64,000 nt of DNA from Plasmopara viticola (lineage: Eukaryota > Oomycota > Peronosporomycetes > Peronosporales > Peronosporaceae): positions 62,001-126,000 of the forward strand of contig MBPM02000025.1 in assembly GCA_001695595.3 (NCBI GenBank), in the 5' to 3' direction. The position numbers were made by a program, and so were the translations under genes. A model generated the notes under the pieces. The model was not told the DNA's origin, searched no databases, and worked only from the letters and a program-made list of their open reading frames with translations. This document shows positions 32,642-46,362 of the stretch, piece after piece (positions within the stretch are counted from its first letter, which is position 1; every line of letters starts with the position of its first letter).

Positions 32642-35470
32642 GTTTAAAAGCAGTGCCCCGAATTGAGAGGGCGACAGGTTGAAAATGTTGATTAATTTCT
32701 GTATTAATCGCTTCGTGATGGTGCCAACTTGAAAGCAGAATTGTCAGCTTTAGCAAAAAATCGTCGCAATATAACATAATGATGTGATGACTTGGTGGCT
32801 TGGGAATCTTTAAGATGATAATCTTATAGAGTTTTTGTTAAAACATCATACATACGATACAACTTGATTTAGGTACGCATCCTTCTTTGAGAGCGCTATT
32901 AAAAGGTGCAGTTGCAAAAGTGCAGTTGAAAATTGCTTGCATCTAACTAAAATTTATTGTAGTATAATCTCTCAGTAGAAATGTAAAATGGATGAACCGA
33001 AGATATATCCTTTTCCGGTCAGCGACCGATTCGAGACCCGGCATCGACGTGTTCAATAAAATGCAATGTTTAATTTAATTTTCTTTAACTTATAAGTTGG
33101 TATACGCACTTATTCAGCTCTGCAATTTAGATAGGAAATAAATCTTATTTGGTACGAAAATGCTGTCGCGCATCAGTAACCTATCAACGCAAGGCCAGCT
33201 TAGACCTGAATTAATCGGACACGGGAATGATGAATGCCATCACATTAAAGTTCATTCAAAAATTTAATTCAATAATAAAATGACATAATCGACAACAAAG
33301 AGAGTTGAATGTCCGCCAGGTCATTCCACGACGATCCTGGAAATAGTGCTTTGGCTTGCACAGGTGCCACTAATTAAAAATAAGCTTTGCGTTCAAGGCT
33401 TTGTCTACAAAAACTGCGCTTGCAAATAAGGCTTTGCTTGCAACAAAGATTGACAATGAGTCGTAGGCGCGAGCGCTAAATAGTTCGCCTACCATAGAGC
33501 CGCTAAGGGAAGAAGGCTCTGAAAAGCCTTCAGCTCTACCGCGCTCGCCTATCATACTAAAGGTCGTACAGAAAAAATGGGGGTTTCAGAAGCAGACCCG
33601 ACCTGAAAACGCCCATGTTGATGGAGTCAACAAAACTGATGACTAAGGGTGAGATGATGCCAAAGACATCGATTCTCGGTACGATCTTCGCGTTGACCCA
33701 GTGGCCGAAGTCACTAATGCAGCAACCGAGGGGTCATGTGAATCGACCACCGTTAAGTGCCGACGTAAGTTTTCGTACCGTTAGAAGTAACCCACTCTCG
33801 GAATCAGTGTTCGACGAGAAAGACCTTCTGGATGAGCTTATTTGCCTAACGCAGACCATGACGCCGAGCATTATGCTCATTCACTTCGCACACCGCGAGG
33901 GCTTCACTCCTCGCGAGCTATATATGAGTGTCAGTTTGTTAAAAAAAGATCACTGTCCTGGCGCATCCTCAATTTGGCTATGTGCGTGTCATTACACACC
34001 GCAGCATTTTCCACTAAAGAATTTCACTCGGCACTGTAAGAAGCCTGAATGCATGTGTGATCTGGGGATACTCCCTACCATTTCATCACTATGGCTCGAT
34101 TAGAACTACTGTTTTGGGATTAAATCAATCTCGAGAGCTACAACGCGAGCCCTTACACAATAAACAATGCGGCATAACAAGTGCTTAAAAAGCAATTTGC
34201 AAATTAGGTAGAGCGGATACAACTCACCGCCGAGAGTCTAAAGCTCGGCATAATATCAAGCTAATGACAAAAGTTCTGAGCACAGACTTCTGTCATACCC
34301 AGACGCAAGGTCAAGAGACTGAAATGTACATACGAAGCAGTTGTTAGCTCTGACTTCAGATTGCAGTGGCTTTTGGGCGGAAGTGTATTAGATGCTTCAA
34401 CGGGTTCTAAGAGGTCTATGAAGCAGGACAGCCGCGGAGTTTTGCAAAAAGCTTCTGGCGCCCATATTAAAACTAAGATCTACTTCGGAGTTCGAATTGA
34501 TGTGACGCTGGCTCAAAGGCTCATACGGAGGTCATTGCGCCCTGGCCTTGCTGAGGAGTAGCAGCCCCTGCTCGACCGAGTGTACAAACTTGAGATAACT
34601 ATTTAGATTGTTCAGACTGTAACCTCATCAAGGTTTTTCTATAACTTTGAGGAGGAGATGGACTTCTTTGACCATGTTAACAACGAGCTGCGCAGTCGAA
34701 GCGGTCGCCGCGCACCTCAGTGCGAGGTGCAAAGTTGATTTGTCTCACAGTGAGCTCCAGGCGCTTGACCACAAAAACTTACGGGAATCGGCCCTTAGTC
34801 CTATGTAGTAACTATAAGCACTATCAGTCTAGATTCGCCACTCGTACGTTTCTAACAAGAAGACGATGCTACGAGAGGTTCTGGGGCACGTCAGAGCTCA
34901 CAAAAGGCTTGAAGTTTGAAAGTAAAAACACTAATGTAAAGAACCACATAAATTGTTGGGTGCTTTAACATCGTATTGGAAGATCGATAATATACGCCAA
35001 TTAATGCTCTCATAGGACTGTAAAAATTTAGATGAATCGATGTTTCAGCTTGTTAAAAAATGCAAAAGTACCCTTTATAGTGGTCTTCTTCTTCTTTTCG
35101 GATTTCTTCTTCACTTTGTTGTAGCACATTAAGTTTCTTTAGCGTGTATACCGTATTTTTTTCTTGTTGAAGGCTGGCGGATGCAACCGCAACCCTTTTC
35201 AACAATTTAATCAGCCAAATTTACTCAAAATTAGGTAAAAAAAATGTAAGAAAACTTGTCTCACATCAGAAACTTGGAAAAAAATAAGTTTTCCAGCCTT
35301 AGCCTCACTTATTTAGGAGGCATTGATACTTCGAAGAGGTAGCGGAAGCTTGAGGTGTATTGGCCGATTCACAGAAAAAGGGTGCAGAATCCAGAAGATT
35401 CGTAAAGAGTGACACGTCAAATAATCAAAGTAAATTTGTGGCAACTCAGCTCACATACTGCGTTTTATGT
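32642..35470. other. Degenerate non-coding stretch
   Basis: It starts with the 3' flank of the secreted-protein gene. At 33370-33560 is a GC-richer patch with short inverted stretches (GGCGCGAGCGC and GCGCTCGCC). The relic at 33600-34110 is listed separately. ORFs at 34361-34968 have no recognisable motif. Nothing else is seen. Confidence 0.5.
33600..34110 (+). pseudogene. Unidentified coding relic, related to the 18.3-18.6 kb relic
   Basis: The plus strand near 33695 reads DPVAEVTNAATEGSCESTTV, which aligns with the minus strand near 18500. Downstream a shifted frame carries EHYAHSLRTPRGLHSSRAIY and LNLAMCVSLHTAAFSTKEF, then breaks. The sequence seems to be a decayed protein gene or retroelement part present at least twice in the window. 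I do not recognise it. Confidence 0.35.
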
Positions 35471-35483
35471 CTTTGGGCACACT

Positions 35484-35805
35484 TGTATTGTATTACGTTA
35501 TCGCGTTGCCAAGTTATGCACGTGCTAGGCCCAATCTGGCTAGTCCACGGCACAGAGTGGTGTCCGCATACGTCGGATCTCGTTCGGCGGGCAGTGCAGC
35601 CAGCACCGAGGTCGTGAGGTTCTTCCATTATTTTGTTTGGCTCTGACTTGGTAAGAGCCCAGGTGGTGCCCTGGTGCTGGAGACCGTCGCGTCGAGGGTG
35701 AGACTCGTTAGAGACCTGCAGATGCCCGAGAGCACCTGCCCGAAGCGAGCGAGCATTTAGCCCCCGCGCTTGGAAAGAAGGCGTCACCCCAACCTTTTCC
35801 GAAGC
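35484..35805 (-). mobile_element. SINE-like retroposon, copy C
   Basis: This is the reverse-strand copy of the unit at 10323 and 22012. Read on the minus strand it begins GCTTCGGAAAAGGTTGGGG and ends in an ATACA-type tail. Flanking TTGACACACT (35806-35815) and TGGGCACACT (35474-35483) agree at eight of ten bases, consistent with a worn target duplication. Confidence 0.78.
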
Positions 35806-35815
35806 TTGACACACT

Positions 35816-38800
35816 GTTGATATTAATTTGTGTATTTTCAAAAGTTTAAACAACCTCACAAAAACGCAGCAGTAATTAGCAGGATTCTGCTGCGTTTCGG
35901 CACTGGAATATAATGGACTCTTGCAAACAATAATAATAGACAGATTTCTGTCTTTATCCAACACTAGCGTTTCACGTACTGTTTTCAGAAACAGGCGTAA
36001 TCAATTTAGCTGGAAAAAGGCATATGCGCCATCCTGCTCAGGCGGACACAAATTTACTGTGCTGCCAAGCAAATTGACCCCGCTCGTTTCGAGAAAACCC
36101 CTCAATGTCCGCTTTAGTAGATCTGACAAACTGTTTGCGAGCCCCGCGGAGCCAGTGCTGTAATTGTACAAATAATTGGCTAGGCTTTATCGAATTCTGC
36201 TTTGAAGTGGTGCAAACCAAGCCGTGACGGCTATCAGCTTTTCGGGGACCATAGCTGCTTACAAAGCAGCCAAGGATATTGTTCGCTTTTGCTGCAACAA
36301 TCCAATCGTCGATGGTGGCAAAAATCATGCCTTAAGTAGCCGAATGAGAGTCCAATGCTGACTGATCTCCATGCTTTAAGTGGTTTAAATGGACCTCCAG
36401 TGCCAATTTCTAAGCGACTATGGACAGACACGTCGCTCAATGTTTTCTGGCAGAAAGCCCATGCCAGTCGACACATCTGTAGGACCAGGCGCTCAACCGT
36501 CGTCGGAGCATTTGATAGCTTTTGGTCATCAGCAAATACTCCCATAGCGTGCCGCTAGGCCTACTTACCACCGTGAGGAATAATTTAAAGAACGTACACC
36601 CAAATGTGCTGTAAAGCAGCTCGTCTATCAATGGAGTGCGTTCAAACACGTTCCTTTACATTGTCGAGCTTTTTAATGCACAAGTTCGTTGCTACATTCC
36701 ATTTAAATTTTGAAAACAGAACATCAAAGAGCGTCTTTTGAGCTTGACAATGAGGTTGTTTCTACTCATTGTTCTACTCCTCAGACCGAACTTGCTCTTA
36801 GGGATGCTTTGATAATAATGTGCTGTATTTAGTACGTACTAGTCTTAAAAAACAGGAGTACATGAATTTTGTGTCTCCCTCACTAGCTCGTGGTGTTATC
36901 GCATTGTGGAATTTTATGAAGTCGTTAGTAGAACTCAAAGAGATTGCGAATTGCGACTTGTACCTTAGAGCAAACTTTAGAGACCTGAACTTACGCTTTC
37001 TCGAAGCAGAAGGTTATGGCACCTGGTATATGCAAGACGGTCTGAGTATGCGGACAGTCCTGCTTGGTCTCGAAGGGGCGCACAGCTTGGCTGCAAAGAA
37101 ATCTGACGCTTCCGTGCGCGTCTGTATATATACTTCAGCTCTGCGAATGCTTTGTTAGAGCATCTTCAACAGAATAAAAACAATCCTATGAATTGACTGC
37201 GGCGCTTAATGCGGATGCCCCACTACAATCTGCAAGAAGACGTTTGAAGAAAGGAATGAAGGCACTCTCTTGCTCTAATCAAAGCGGTCGTAATGACCAT
37301 ATGTTCACCTTGTTGTAGACGGAGCGAGATATTTTGGCTATAGTTATCCCAATGCATGGTCGGACTACGCGCAAATAGGCGTTTAAGTCCAGAGGGTGAA
37401 TTTCTCTACCAGAATCAGCTGAAGCGTGAGCTTAAACAATTGAATGCCATACAACTATGTGAAACATGTTCCTTGCAGTTTAAGAGCCACAAACGCTGCT
37501 GGCTGGGAAGGCCTGTCCTTCATTCTTAAAGAAGGTTCCACTTACCATCTTCGTGAACGGACTGCGCGCGGGCGTGAACGGAGATGTTCCGTGTACATCC
37601 GTTTTATTATATGGGCTCCTCAATAGTGAAAATAAAGTTTGAAGTTATCTTTTAAGCGGCACGGAATGGGAAGCTCACAAAAATAAAGCTAATTGGATGG
37701 ATGAACTTTTAAAAAGAAACCACACCGCTAATGCCGATTTAGACCACTGAGCTGCGAATCAGCATACAACCGTTCATCGATGCAGTATTCCGGCTTTTGT
37801 ATTTGAGGTATTTTCTACGCCAATTGGGTTAAGAATTAGGGTACCACGACCAGCTAATTTTCTGGTGTGGCGCTGGGTAACAGCTACACTTAGTAGGTGC
37901 AAGGAGACTAAAAGGGGAAAATAAGCATCACCGAGTGTCAGCGAGGGATAAGAAGTCAAAACTTTGAAAATTTTAATAGCTCCGTGCTCTATATTACGGG
38001 TCGTGCTTACAAGCCTTGCTTTGCTGGACACCCATGATGAATGTCAGTAAATCGTGGACTGTTTCTGTAGACTCCGGTGCGCTGAGAAACTACGCTCGCC
38101 GGTGAAGCGTGAGCTAACTCGCTCCTTACCGGCGATGACATGTTGGCGTTAAGCCAAGACAAAATGGGCGAGGACTTGTCAGGTTCTATGTAGTAGTGAC
38201 ATGTAAATCACTGAGCAATTCTCGCATGACACAGAGCTCGCTGCGTATTCAAATAACTTGTTTAGCTTTAAAAAAGGCAGCAAGGGTGAAGCTGCTCGTA
38301 GAGAAGGACATTACCCACTAAAAATTGCTCGGACTTCACTTAATAGCTTCAAAATAAGCCAGTAAAGGCAAAGCCCTACTCTTGCTCGTGAAGTAGGACA
38401 TGCTAAATGCCATGGATGGTGTGGCTGACGTTTTGCTAAAGCAGTCCTGTAGATACACATAGAGTGGTATGAGCAGCACTCGTAGAGAACAGCGCTCACG
38501 GTTTTCCATGAAAGATATGGTTGGCTAGAGGCCAAGAAATCGAGAGCACGGCCCCGACGATGCACACGGAGTTCTAAGGCTTTCACAACTAAACGCTCGT
38601 AGAGACGAACTTTAAACATATAAAATGCAAAGGATAGCAAACTGTAGACCAAGTCATCAAAGCTAAAGCCCTAAAAGCTCTGCTGAACGTACGACGGTGA
38701 GTTAAGCGACTTGGACAAGAGTATTTTTCAAATGGCACGTTATCTACTGAGCAATGTTAGTAAAAAATGACTTTTAGCAAAGACCTTGAAAGGCAATGCT

Positions 38801-38920
38801 GGCTGAAGAACAAGGCTGAGATGCGCGACCGCGAAGACGCACATAGAGTAGCTTGTAGTATATTATGCAATGGTAGCGCTTGCTGCATGCTCAACTTGAC
38901 ATTCAACCAGAGGTCAAGGC
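35816..38920. other. Degenerate non-coding stretch
   Basis: No gene is recognised. An imperfect GC-rich inverted repeat lies at about 38091-38131 (CGCCGGTGAAGCG and CGCTCCTTACCGGCG). A minus-strand stretch near 36530 reads GVFADDQKL, which could be a LINE FADD motif but stands alone. Confidence 0.45.
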
Positions 38921-38929
38921 ATTCGTGGT

Positions 38930-39110
38930 GCTGGCTGTCAATAAGAAGACGTATGGCTTGGAAAGGATTTGCTATTAATGGCTAAAGCTGAACAAGCGGG
39001 TCGGCACATATGTACTCTAGTGCAAAGTGTGCCAACGACTGGCCAAATCATTTCCCGAGTGGCTTTTTCATTCAAGCCCGACCACAACGCGTAAGCGAGT
39101 CGAAGTCTTC
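38930..39110 (+). pseudogene. Possible Gypsy integrase zinc-region relic
   Basis: In one plus-strand frame the bases near 38975-39060 read NKRVGTYVL, a stop, then CKVCQRLAKSFPEW. This resembles the end of the Gypsy integrase HHCC zinc region (the YV..C..CQR.K pattern). No reverse transcriptase or LTR was found nearby, so the call rests on one motif. Confidence 0.35.
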
Positions 39111-42100
39111 CTGTTTGAGACACTTCACGCTAGCGGTTTAAGAAACATACAAAACAAACGAACTTTCTGACCGAAAGGAAAGGAAAACAAACAGCAAGAC
39201 AGTTTCTGTACTTGAAATCGAATATTATGAAGTGCTAAGAAGTGTCTACTGAACAAATTGATTTTTACTGCTGTCACTGAGACTGAATGAGGCAAACTTC
39301 TAGGGCTTTACAGCCCAAAAGTAACCACATTGAATGAAGTAGCAAGTCTGTAAGCCTAAAACAATTGTCGAAGACAACTCACTTCCGAGATGTATTGATC
39401 TTGGCATAATACTAGGCCAGGCACTGGAAACGCTGCCTCTTCTACTATGCCGCAAAAAGGCTTGACTTACTTACGAAAGTGGTGGCGGCCCCCACCACTT
39501 CTGTGAGACGAAATTAGTGCGCCACTTCCCAAACGTCTCTTGAATCCCGCGAAAGTCTTTCTAGTCAACAGTTCTCCCCTTATGGAAGTGCCTGTGGCCT
39601 TGATGGTCAAAATCATACAGAAAAAAGCGCTTCTACCTACCTCAACCTTGGGTATGTTCAATGGTGATCAATAATTTCTGCGCGAACAAATGTACGCGCT
39701 TGAGATTACTCTCGAGTTCGGTCTTGGCGGATAGGTGCGGCTCTTTGTGGCTGGTTTCGGGTCTTTGTTGCTTTCAAAAAGAAGAAAGAATCTTTGGCCT
39801 TTTATTCGATTGGGTTAAGAATCGCATCGACCTTTGCGCGAAGTGGACACTATCAGCCACCTTGTGACCATCTCGTGCTCCCCTTTTTAACAAAGCGAGC
39901 CTAGGAATACTCGTTAAAGGTTGCTGAGAGAGCCTATGAGTCTCTGAATCTTACAGATCTTAATAACCTATAAAAAACTCGCATAAAAATGTTATGTACA
40001 TTAACATCGTCTTATGTAGACCAACATATTTTCCATCTTGTCAATACATACTAAGCGTTTATTATCTAAAAAAACTCAATCCTATCCAATCAAGATATTT
40101 GTTATCCCATTCTCATGTCTGGCTTGAAATTTTTCTAAAGAGATCCTTTGCACTACAATTTTTTAATTATTTTACCATTTGACAAGTCAGATAATAGACT
40201 TAGTAAAAAACGGTCTCAAATCAAAAATCGGGAAAGGAGGATTTGGTAGCTCATGTATGTAGCGCATTGCAAAAATAATGCGCAGTGTACAGGGTTTACC
40301 CTTTCATCTGTATAAGGATCGTCTACATACAGCGAGTGGATTACCATAGCGTTTGATACAGCATTATGGTTGATCGTGAGGTTCTAACTAAATCATCAAT
40401 CCGGAAGGTCATGTTACGTGTCAATTGGCAGACTTGTTGTAATGATTCATCTACATTCATTGCTTTGTTTGCTTTAGTCAGTCCTGTTGTAAGTCTGATG
40501 AGATAGTTTGCTCCTGTTGGAGTAGAGTTGAACATCATAAGAGTCAGATTGATGTCTGAATTTTTCTTGCTTTTTCATTGCTGCTGCTTGATCGAAATGA
40601 AAGATTTTATTGCGGTCAGAGTTCCATCGTATATCCGGAAATAGAAGCAGGACCGGACATATCGTAAGTTGATCCAATAACAGTCAGTGAGCCACGATTG
40701 CGATTGCCAGCAACATTAATCGTCAAAAATATCCCGATCCCACCAATTGGAAACATCTTTGATCGCCTTTTTCATACTTTGATAGTCATTTGATTCAGTA
40801 AAGAAGTTTCTTTAAGGACTAAATGAGATGATTGGCGGAGGTAAAAAGATTTTATCGGTCAAAATTTATATGCGTTGTTTCTGACGTTACAGCTAAAAGA
40901 GTTCTCGAGTAGCAATTTACGCTCCCTACGTATTATTATGGCCTCTTTTTCTGGATCGGGGAAACTAAACAGCGCCTTTTAGTCTATATCTTGCAAGCAA
41001 ATGTTTAACAATTATTAGGATATGCACAAGGACTATATGGTCGTCTTCAAAATACTATCGACAACATTTAAGTGACCAAAGTAGGCCAAATTTGTGTAAT
41101 GAGCGAATACGACTCTAAGACAAGCGAATAGATTGTCTTTGATAACTTGGTCATGAGCCAAATCAAGCCCAGGATTAGATCTTACAGTGTGTCGAGACCA
41201 CAAATTGTGCTAGTCGACACCTTATCTAGTCAAAGATACTTTGCGATTGATAAACGATTCGCATCTCTTCACAAAATGTGATCTTGGCTGAAAATTTGCT
41301 ACAAAATTGGTCACGTTTTTTTCAGCAATACAACTATCAAGACGTCAATCGATTTGTACAAGCGAACCACATTATATCGTAACAATGAAGATGGACATAA
41401 TCTATTCAAGAATATGACGTAGAATGTATGGTTTTTGATAATAAATCAGTTGTATTTAGGCGTTATTTACTACAACTGTTTGGACGCATAAACAGACAAA
41501 AGCATACATTGTTATCGACTGAAACTGATTGGCCGCAAGAATGGACATCAAAACAGGTAGATAGACAGCTAATTATTGCAAAGCTGAAAAGCTCTCTCTA
41601 TTCACTTGCTCATGTTACCCTAATGGACGAAAGTGCATTGACAACAGAAAAGTTGCCGACGAATGGCCTAGTCAATGGAGCTGAAGAGGTGGTCAATCGA
41701 AAGCTGCAATACAAATCAAAAACGCTTTTGTTTGGCGATATGCTTTCTTTCAATTTTTTTCCATGATCGCTTTTTATGCTATAGCATTTATCACAGATCA
41801 ATCTCAAGCATTTTGTCGCTGCTAGGAGCTGGGTCGCGCTCATCCAATGCGTCAAGCGAACATTACACGCCTAAAATGGAAGCATTTGTCATAGTTGCGA
41901 TCTTGGTGTAGATTGCGTTAGCAGCCATGGTACTCGGCAATTGGGTCGAATAAGACTCCGTGATGCGTCATATGATATTTTCCGACATTGTCGCTCCATT
42001 TAGCTTTACGATTAGTTATAAAAAGTTCTGACTATAGTTTTGCTTAATTATGTATGATTAAAATCACCTGGCTGTTTACTTAAGACGCTTGGGACCATTT

Positions 42101-44974
42101 TGGCAGGTTGCTCCACAAGATTTTGAGTCAAGAATTAAAGTAATGACTTAATCAAGCTCATTATCATGCTATCCGGCGAAAACTTTCAATGACCCATTAG
42201 CCCGACATTTTTTTACCTTCTTAAAATGTAAAAGATATATTTAAGAAAATATTAGCACCTACATAATCGACCCTGACTTCATCACCTCAAAAGTAAATAG
42301 AAAACTTTTCTATGGTTCAGCCGCAGCATTATGCGATCAAGCATGATATTTAAATATTGAAAGCTCAATTTCCTAGCCAGCTCTTACGTCAGAATCTGAG
42401 AGAAGAAATGTTTTGGTGGGAGCCGTAAATCTTTACCGAGGACGGGCATAAGCTCGTTACGGCTAATGCGTTTACTAATCTTCGAGAAAGTTAATGTAAG
42501 CGATGACTGGCTATTTCGAATACTATTTGAATGAGCAGCAATGCGCTTCTCGACAGGCATACACGACCTTTTTTCAGGACAATCACAAAACGATCGAAGA
42601 TGTCAAACGGAGAATTTTCGCCACATCCTTGCGTGAATTTGATAGAAAATCCATCTTTATATTTACATGCGCCTTCTTAATTGTCATCAACAAGCTTTGT
42701 TTAACGTTTTGGATCGAAAATTGTCCGCATTTAGTCTCATCGAACATTTTAGAGATAAAGAAGATCCTTACACTTTGTACGCTCCCTTGCAGGCGAAGTG
42801 TATACTCAAGTTACATTATCCGCTCAACCGTGGTACTTAAAGGTTTCAAAAGTACCATTCAAAGCCTTCAAAGAGAGAAAGAGAGTGAGCAAGATAATCA
42901 TGTAGTACAGCAATAATGCATATATGTGCTGCAATGGGATTATACAGACCCAATGTGTTACACTTGCTGGTGGTACTTCTATGCGGCGGTACTGGCGGCA
43001 ATCAAGATGCACCATTGGAGCTGAATTGCTTAGCAATATTGTATAATGTCGAATAACATCTATAAGTAGAAAGTACTATGTAGATTAGCAACCGTATGTT
43101 CTCTACCCATGCTGAGTTTATCGATAACGCTAAATGAAGCTTAACGGAACTCAGTTTGAGTGTAGGGCTAAAGTTTAAGATTTTTAGTAACTCTTGGAGT
43201 AAAAAAGATAGCGATCTGTGATATTTATTGTCTTTAAGGACTAAGCAGAATTCAAAGATCTTAAACCACACTTTCTCTAAATATATACTTTCGGCAGTCC
43301 TGCTGCACCTGGTAGCATCTTTAGTCTAAAATACTAGAGTCCTTATCGATAACTGTCTGTGAAGATGGAGAAGAATGCTTACTTGTCATAGAACATGCAA
43401 GACGGGCTGCATACGCTGACAGTCGTTAATGATCCAAAGCTTTACAACATTGGGCTTTATAAGACCACGCAGCCAACGCGCATCCGGAGACGTATACAGC
43501 ACTCTATCAAAACATCTTTTACGAAAGATGACGAAGTACTTTCCGTTGCGAGCCATGCCAATCTCCAATATTTCATTAATCTCGTGGTGTTTGGTGATAC
43601 CAGTACATCACGCGTCAAAATTGTTAAGCTCTATTTCCCGCACTTCTGTCACGGTACATGTGACCAAAATTTTGTACAAAACGGATTGGTGTGCTAGCGT
43701 GAGCTTTTATAGTTGCATCAATTTTGCAAGAGTTACTCAATTGGCACCTTAAGAAGGCGAACAACAAAAAATCCTTGTACCTAGTGTGGAGTGCTTTTCC
43801 CACCACTATCCCCCCACGGTTGTAGTTAGAGCACCTATCATGAAAAAGAGTTTCGGGTATTGTTCTAACAAAGCTTAATTATCTTGGGTGAAGCATCTCA
43901 CGTCCTCTAGCCTAGAGCACATAATGGACTGTAAATGGGTTAGAGACAGCTCACCTCCAAATGCCTCGACTTTAGCGTAATGCCCAAGAACTCTAAGCAC
44001 AAGCCCCACTATACATCCGTGTGTGGTACGAAGTGTTTAAGGCCTTTAGTTTAAAATAGCAACGGCCTTTCGGCACTTGTAAAGGGGCTTTTCTTTTGCT
44101 CTTACGACATGGACAATCGCACCACTTTACGACAACGAGCAGAAGCACCTGAACGACCGGATGTTCCCACTTGAAATTACTCCAGGGCCAGCCGTGGTGG
44201 TCAGAATGCGTCTTTTTGGAGCGAACGCAAACCCTTGAGGCAATTTAAAGGAAGATAGACTTTTTTGGCCTCGCCATTCATGATCTTTTTGGTTGGATCT
44301 ACAGGTCTTACCAACACTATCAGTTGCCATATGATGACCTGCACTTGCTTTACCAGCGAGGTCAAGTAAAAAGACAATGATACAAAGAGGAGTCAATTTG
44401 AAAATAATAAAAAGCTAGGAGTCTCGAGGCTCAAAGTACTTCTTAGAACTTTTCACATAAAATTTGGAGCATCAATATTGTCTTGTAATGGTTGATAACT
44501 TACGCCGACCAATATCTGTTTAGGAACGTGAAAGATTCAATAAATAATAGTTGTCTTGCTCGATATTTTTCAAAATTACTCTCTCTAGCGATATGCGATT
44601 TGTTTCTAGCAATATTTTATCACCTTAAGCTAAGAACCTTTCATTTTCTCTTAGATTTTTATTAAAGAATTGATGCAATTTATTTGGACTGGTGCAATCG
44701 AATGCCTTGCCCTTATTGATCAGTTTCAGCCAACGTTGTCGTATAACTGGTCTTAATTTACGAGGCCCTGAAGGAAAAGCATTGTTAAGACTTGGCTTGT
44801 ATATAGAGATAGAACTGCATTTTTAAATGCAAACCCAACTTACTGGCCTACGAATCGGCATCTAAGCAAATATACTGAGCAGTGTGTCTTTAAGCACACG
44901 GTTGATTTGCAATCTTTTCGAATGGTCAGCTGTAGACATTAGCAAACGATTGCCAATAGGTGAAACTACACCCT

Positions 44975-45150
44975 TTGTTGCTTCGACCACAATAATGCGG
45001 GCACCATGAACACTTCGACCTCTCTGACTCCAGAACAGACGACTTTCTTCTTTCTTTCTACAAAAAAATTAACGTCTATTTCAAAACAATGTGGCTTCGG
45101 CCGGGCATCCGCCATAAAAGCCGGCGTCACTGTTGGTGGGAAAGTGACTA
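44975..45150 (+). repeat. Dispersed repeat encoding a STSLTPEQ peptide, copy 2
   Basis: The plus strand reads STSLTPEQTTFFFLSTKK and then FGRASAIKAGV. The copy at 48.9 kb reads PTSLTPEQRILSFLSVKK and then FGGASSIKVSV at the same spacing. DNA similarity extends upstream of the peptide. Conservation of the reading frame between copies suggests both derive from a protein-coding sequence. The family is not recognised. Confidence 0.45.
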
Positions 45151-46286
45151 CGGATTGCCAAATGGCGACTTGTTGTGCCCACACCCGCCCAATAAAGGCC
45201 ATAAAACTGCGCGTTTAAACATTGCAGAACTGTGCGCTCTGCGTATTTGTCAAGCTTATAATTTACTATTAAAGAGGGTAACTTTATGACGCAAATCGTT
45301 TTTTTGCGCTAAGAAGCATGATAGTTGATTCGACGGTGGAGCTCTTGTGTCGCATGAATAGAGGAGAAAAGATCCTTCCCAGTCGTTATGGGGATGTATT
45401 GCTTTCGATACCACGGTCCAATCACCTGGGCAAACTTCGATGGCATCTTCATCACGTATCCACATCTTGTTGCTCCTCATAAAACAGATTCTTATGCTCT
45501 TTTCCTTTACTACTAGAGCCAGCTGCACCTCTAAGGGGAGCGCTTAGTGAGGCAGAGGTGCTATATAAAGCATTTTAAGCTTATTTTGAAGTGGTGCAAA
45601 TAAGCAGCTTTGAAATGCTTGCAGAATTTGTTTGACCGACTCCAAATAAGTTGACTAACGACCGGTACGGAATGGATTAGAAGCATAAGCGCTTAATCTA
45701 TGCGTCTTTATTATTGCATGTTCGGTAATTGTGGGAGTGACCTCATATACGCGCTTGAAACTAAGACATTTTCAGCGGTAAGTTATCTGAAATCAAATAA
45801 GTGAGCAAAGTACACACTTTGTTTATAGACGTAAACGACATCTCAGCGCATTTACAATCTGAGCTACAATACTCTGGAAACTCACTTTAAAAAATATTTA
45901 CTTGGATCCTAGTCGTTTCACTGCTCCCGGTGTATCCCCACACCGGGTGCAAGCTATCTTTGTTTTTGGGCTTCATAAGATGCCAAAAAAGGGATTAAAT
46001 AAAATTCATAAAGCACGCTCATAACGGCCGCGGAACAATACCTATTTTCGTGTCAGCTTTCTTTTGAATGTCACAATAAAAGCGGCCTCCGGAAAGCTCT
46101 AGCGGCGCGCGGTATAGATAAGCGTATTGCTTGATTTAATGCTCTGCATCGCCCACAAAGCTTTGATGATAGTGCTGCACAAACAATTTCAGCCGTCTGG
46201 ACTTTCTCTGCGGGAAAGTATGCGACTGTGTCGCGGTACGTTGTGATGCATGATCTTAATCGGCTTTAGCCGGTGAACTCTAAAAC

Positions 46287-46362
46287 TAACATAATCGCTG
46301 GCAGCTCTTTGTCATAGCAGGTGATCCTAAATTTAACATAATCGCAGGTAGCGCTTTGTCAT
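46287..46362 (+). repeat. Local tandem duplication
   Basis: AACATAATCGCTGGCAGC, continuing to CTTTGTCAT, is followed after about 20 bases by AACATAATCGCAGGTAGC and the same continuation. Each unit is about 28 bases, and the two differ at three positions. Confidence 0.8.

Noticed and set aside
36234..36545. Minus-strand GVFADDQKL, a possible reverse-transcriptase FADD box
   Set aside because: A stop lies five codons upstream in frame, and no second reverse-transcriptase motif is visible in the right position.
38091..38131. GC-rich imperfect hairpin as a terminator or ncRNA
   Set aside because: The arms match at only about 13 of 17 positions, and no transcription unit is next to it.
41428..41766. 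112-codon ORF
   Set aside because: It has no recognisable motif, no splice or promoter support, and lies in a desert where ORFs of this length occur by chance.
42503..42916. 137-codon ORF
   Set aside because: It has no family resemblance, and its composition is like that of the surrounding non-coding DNA.
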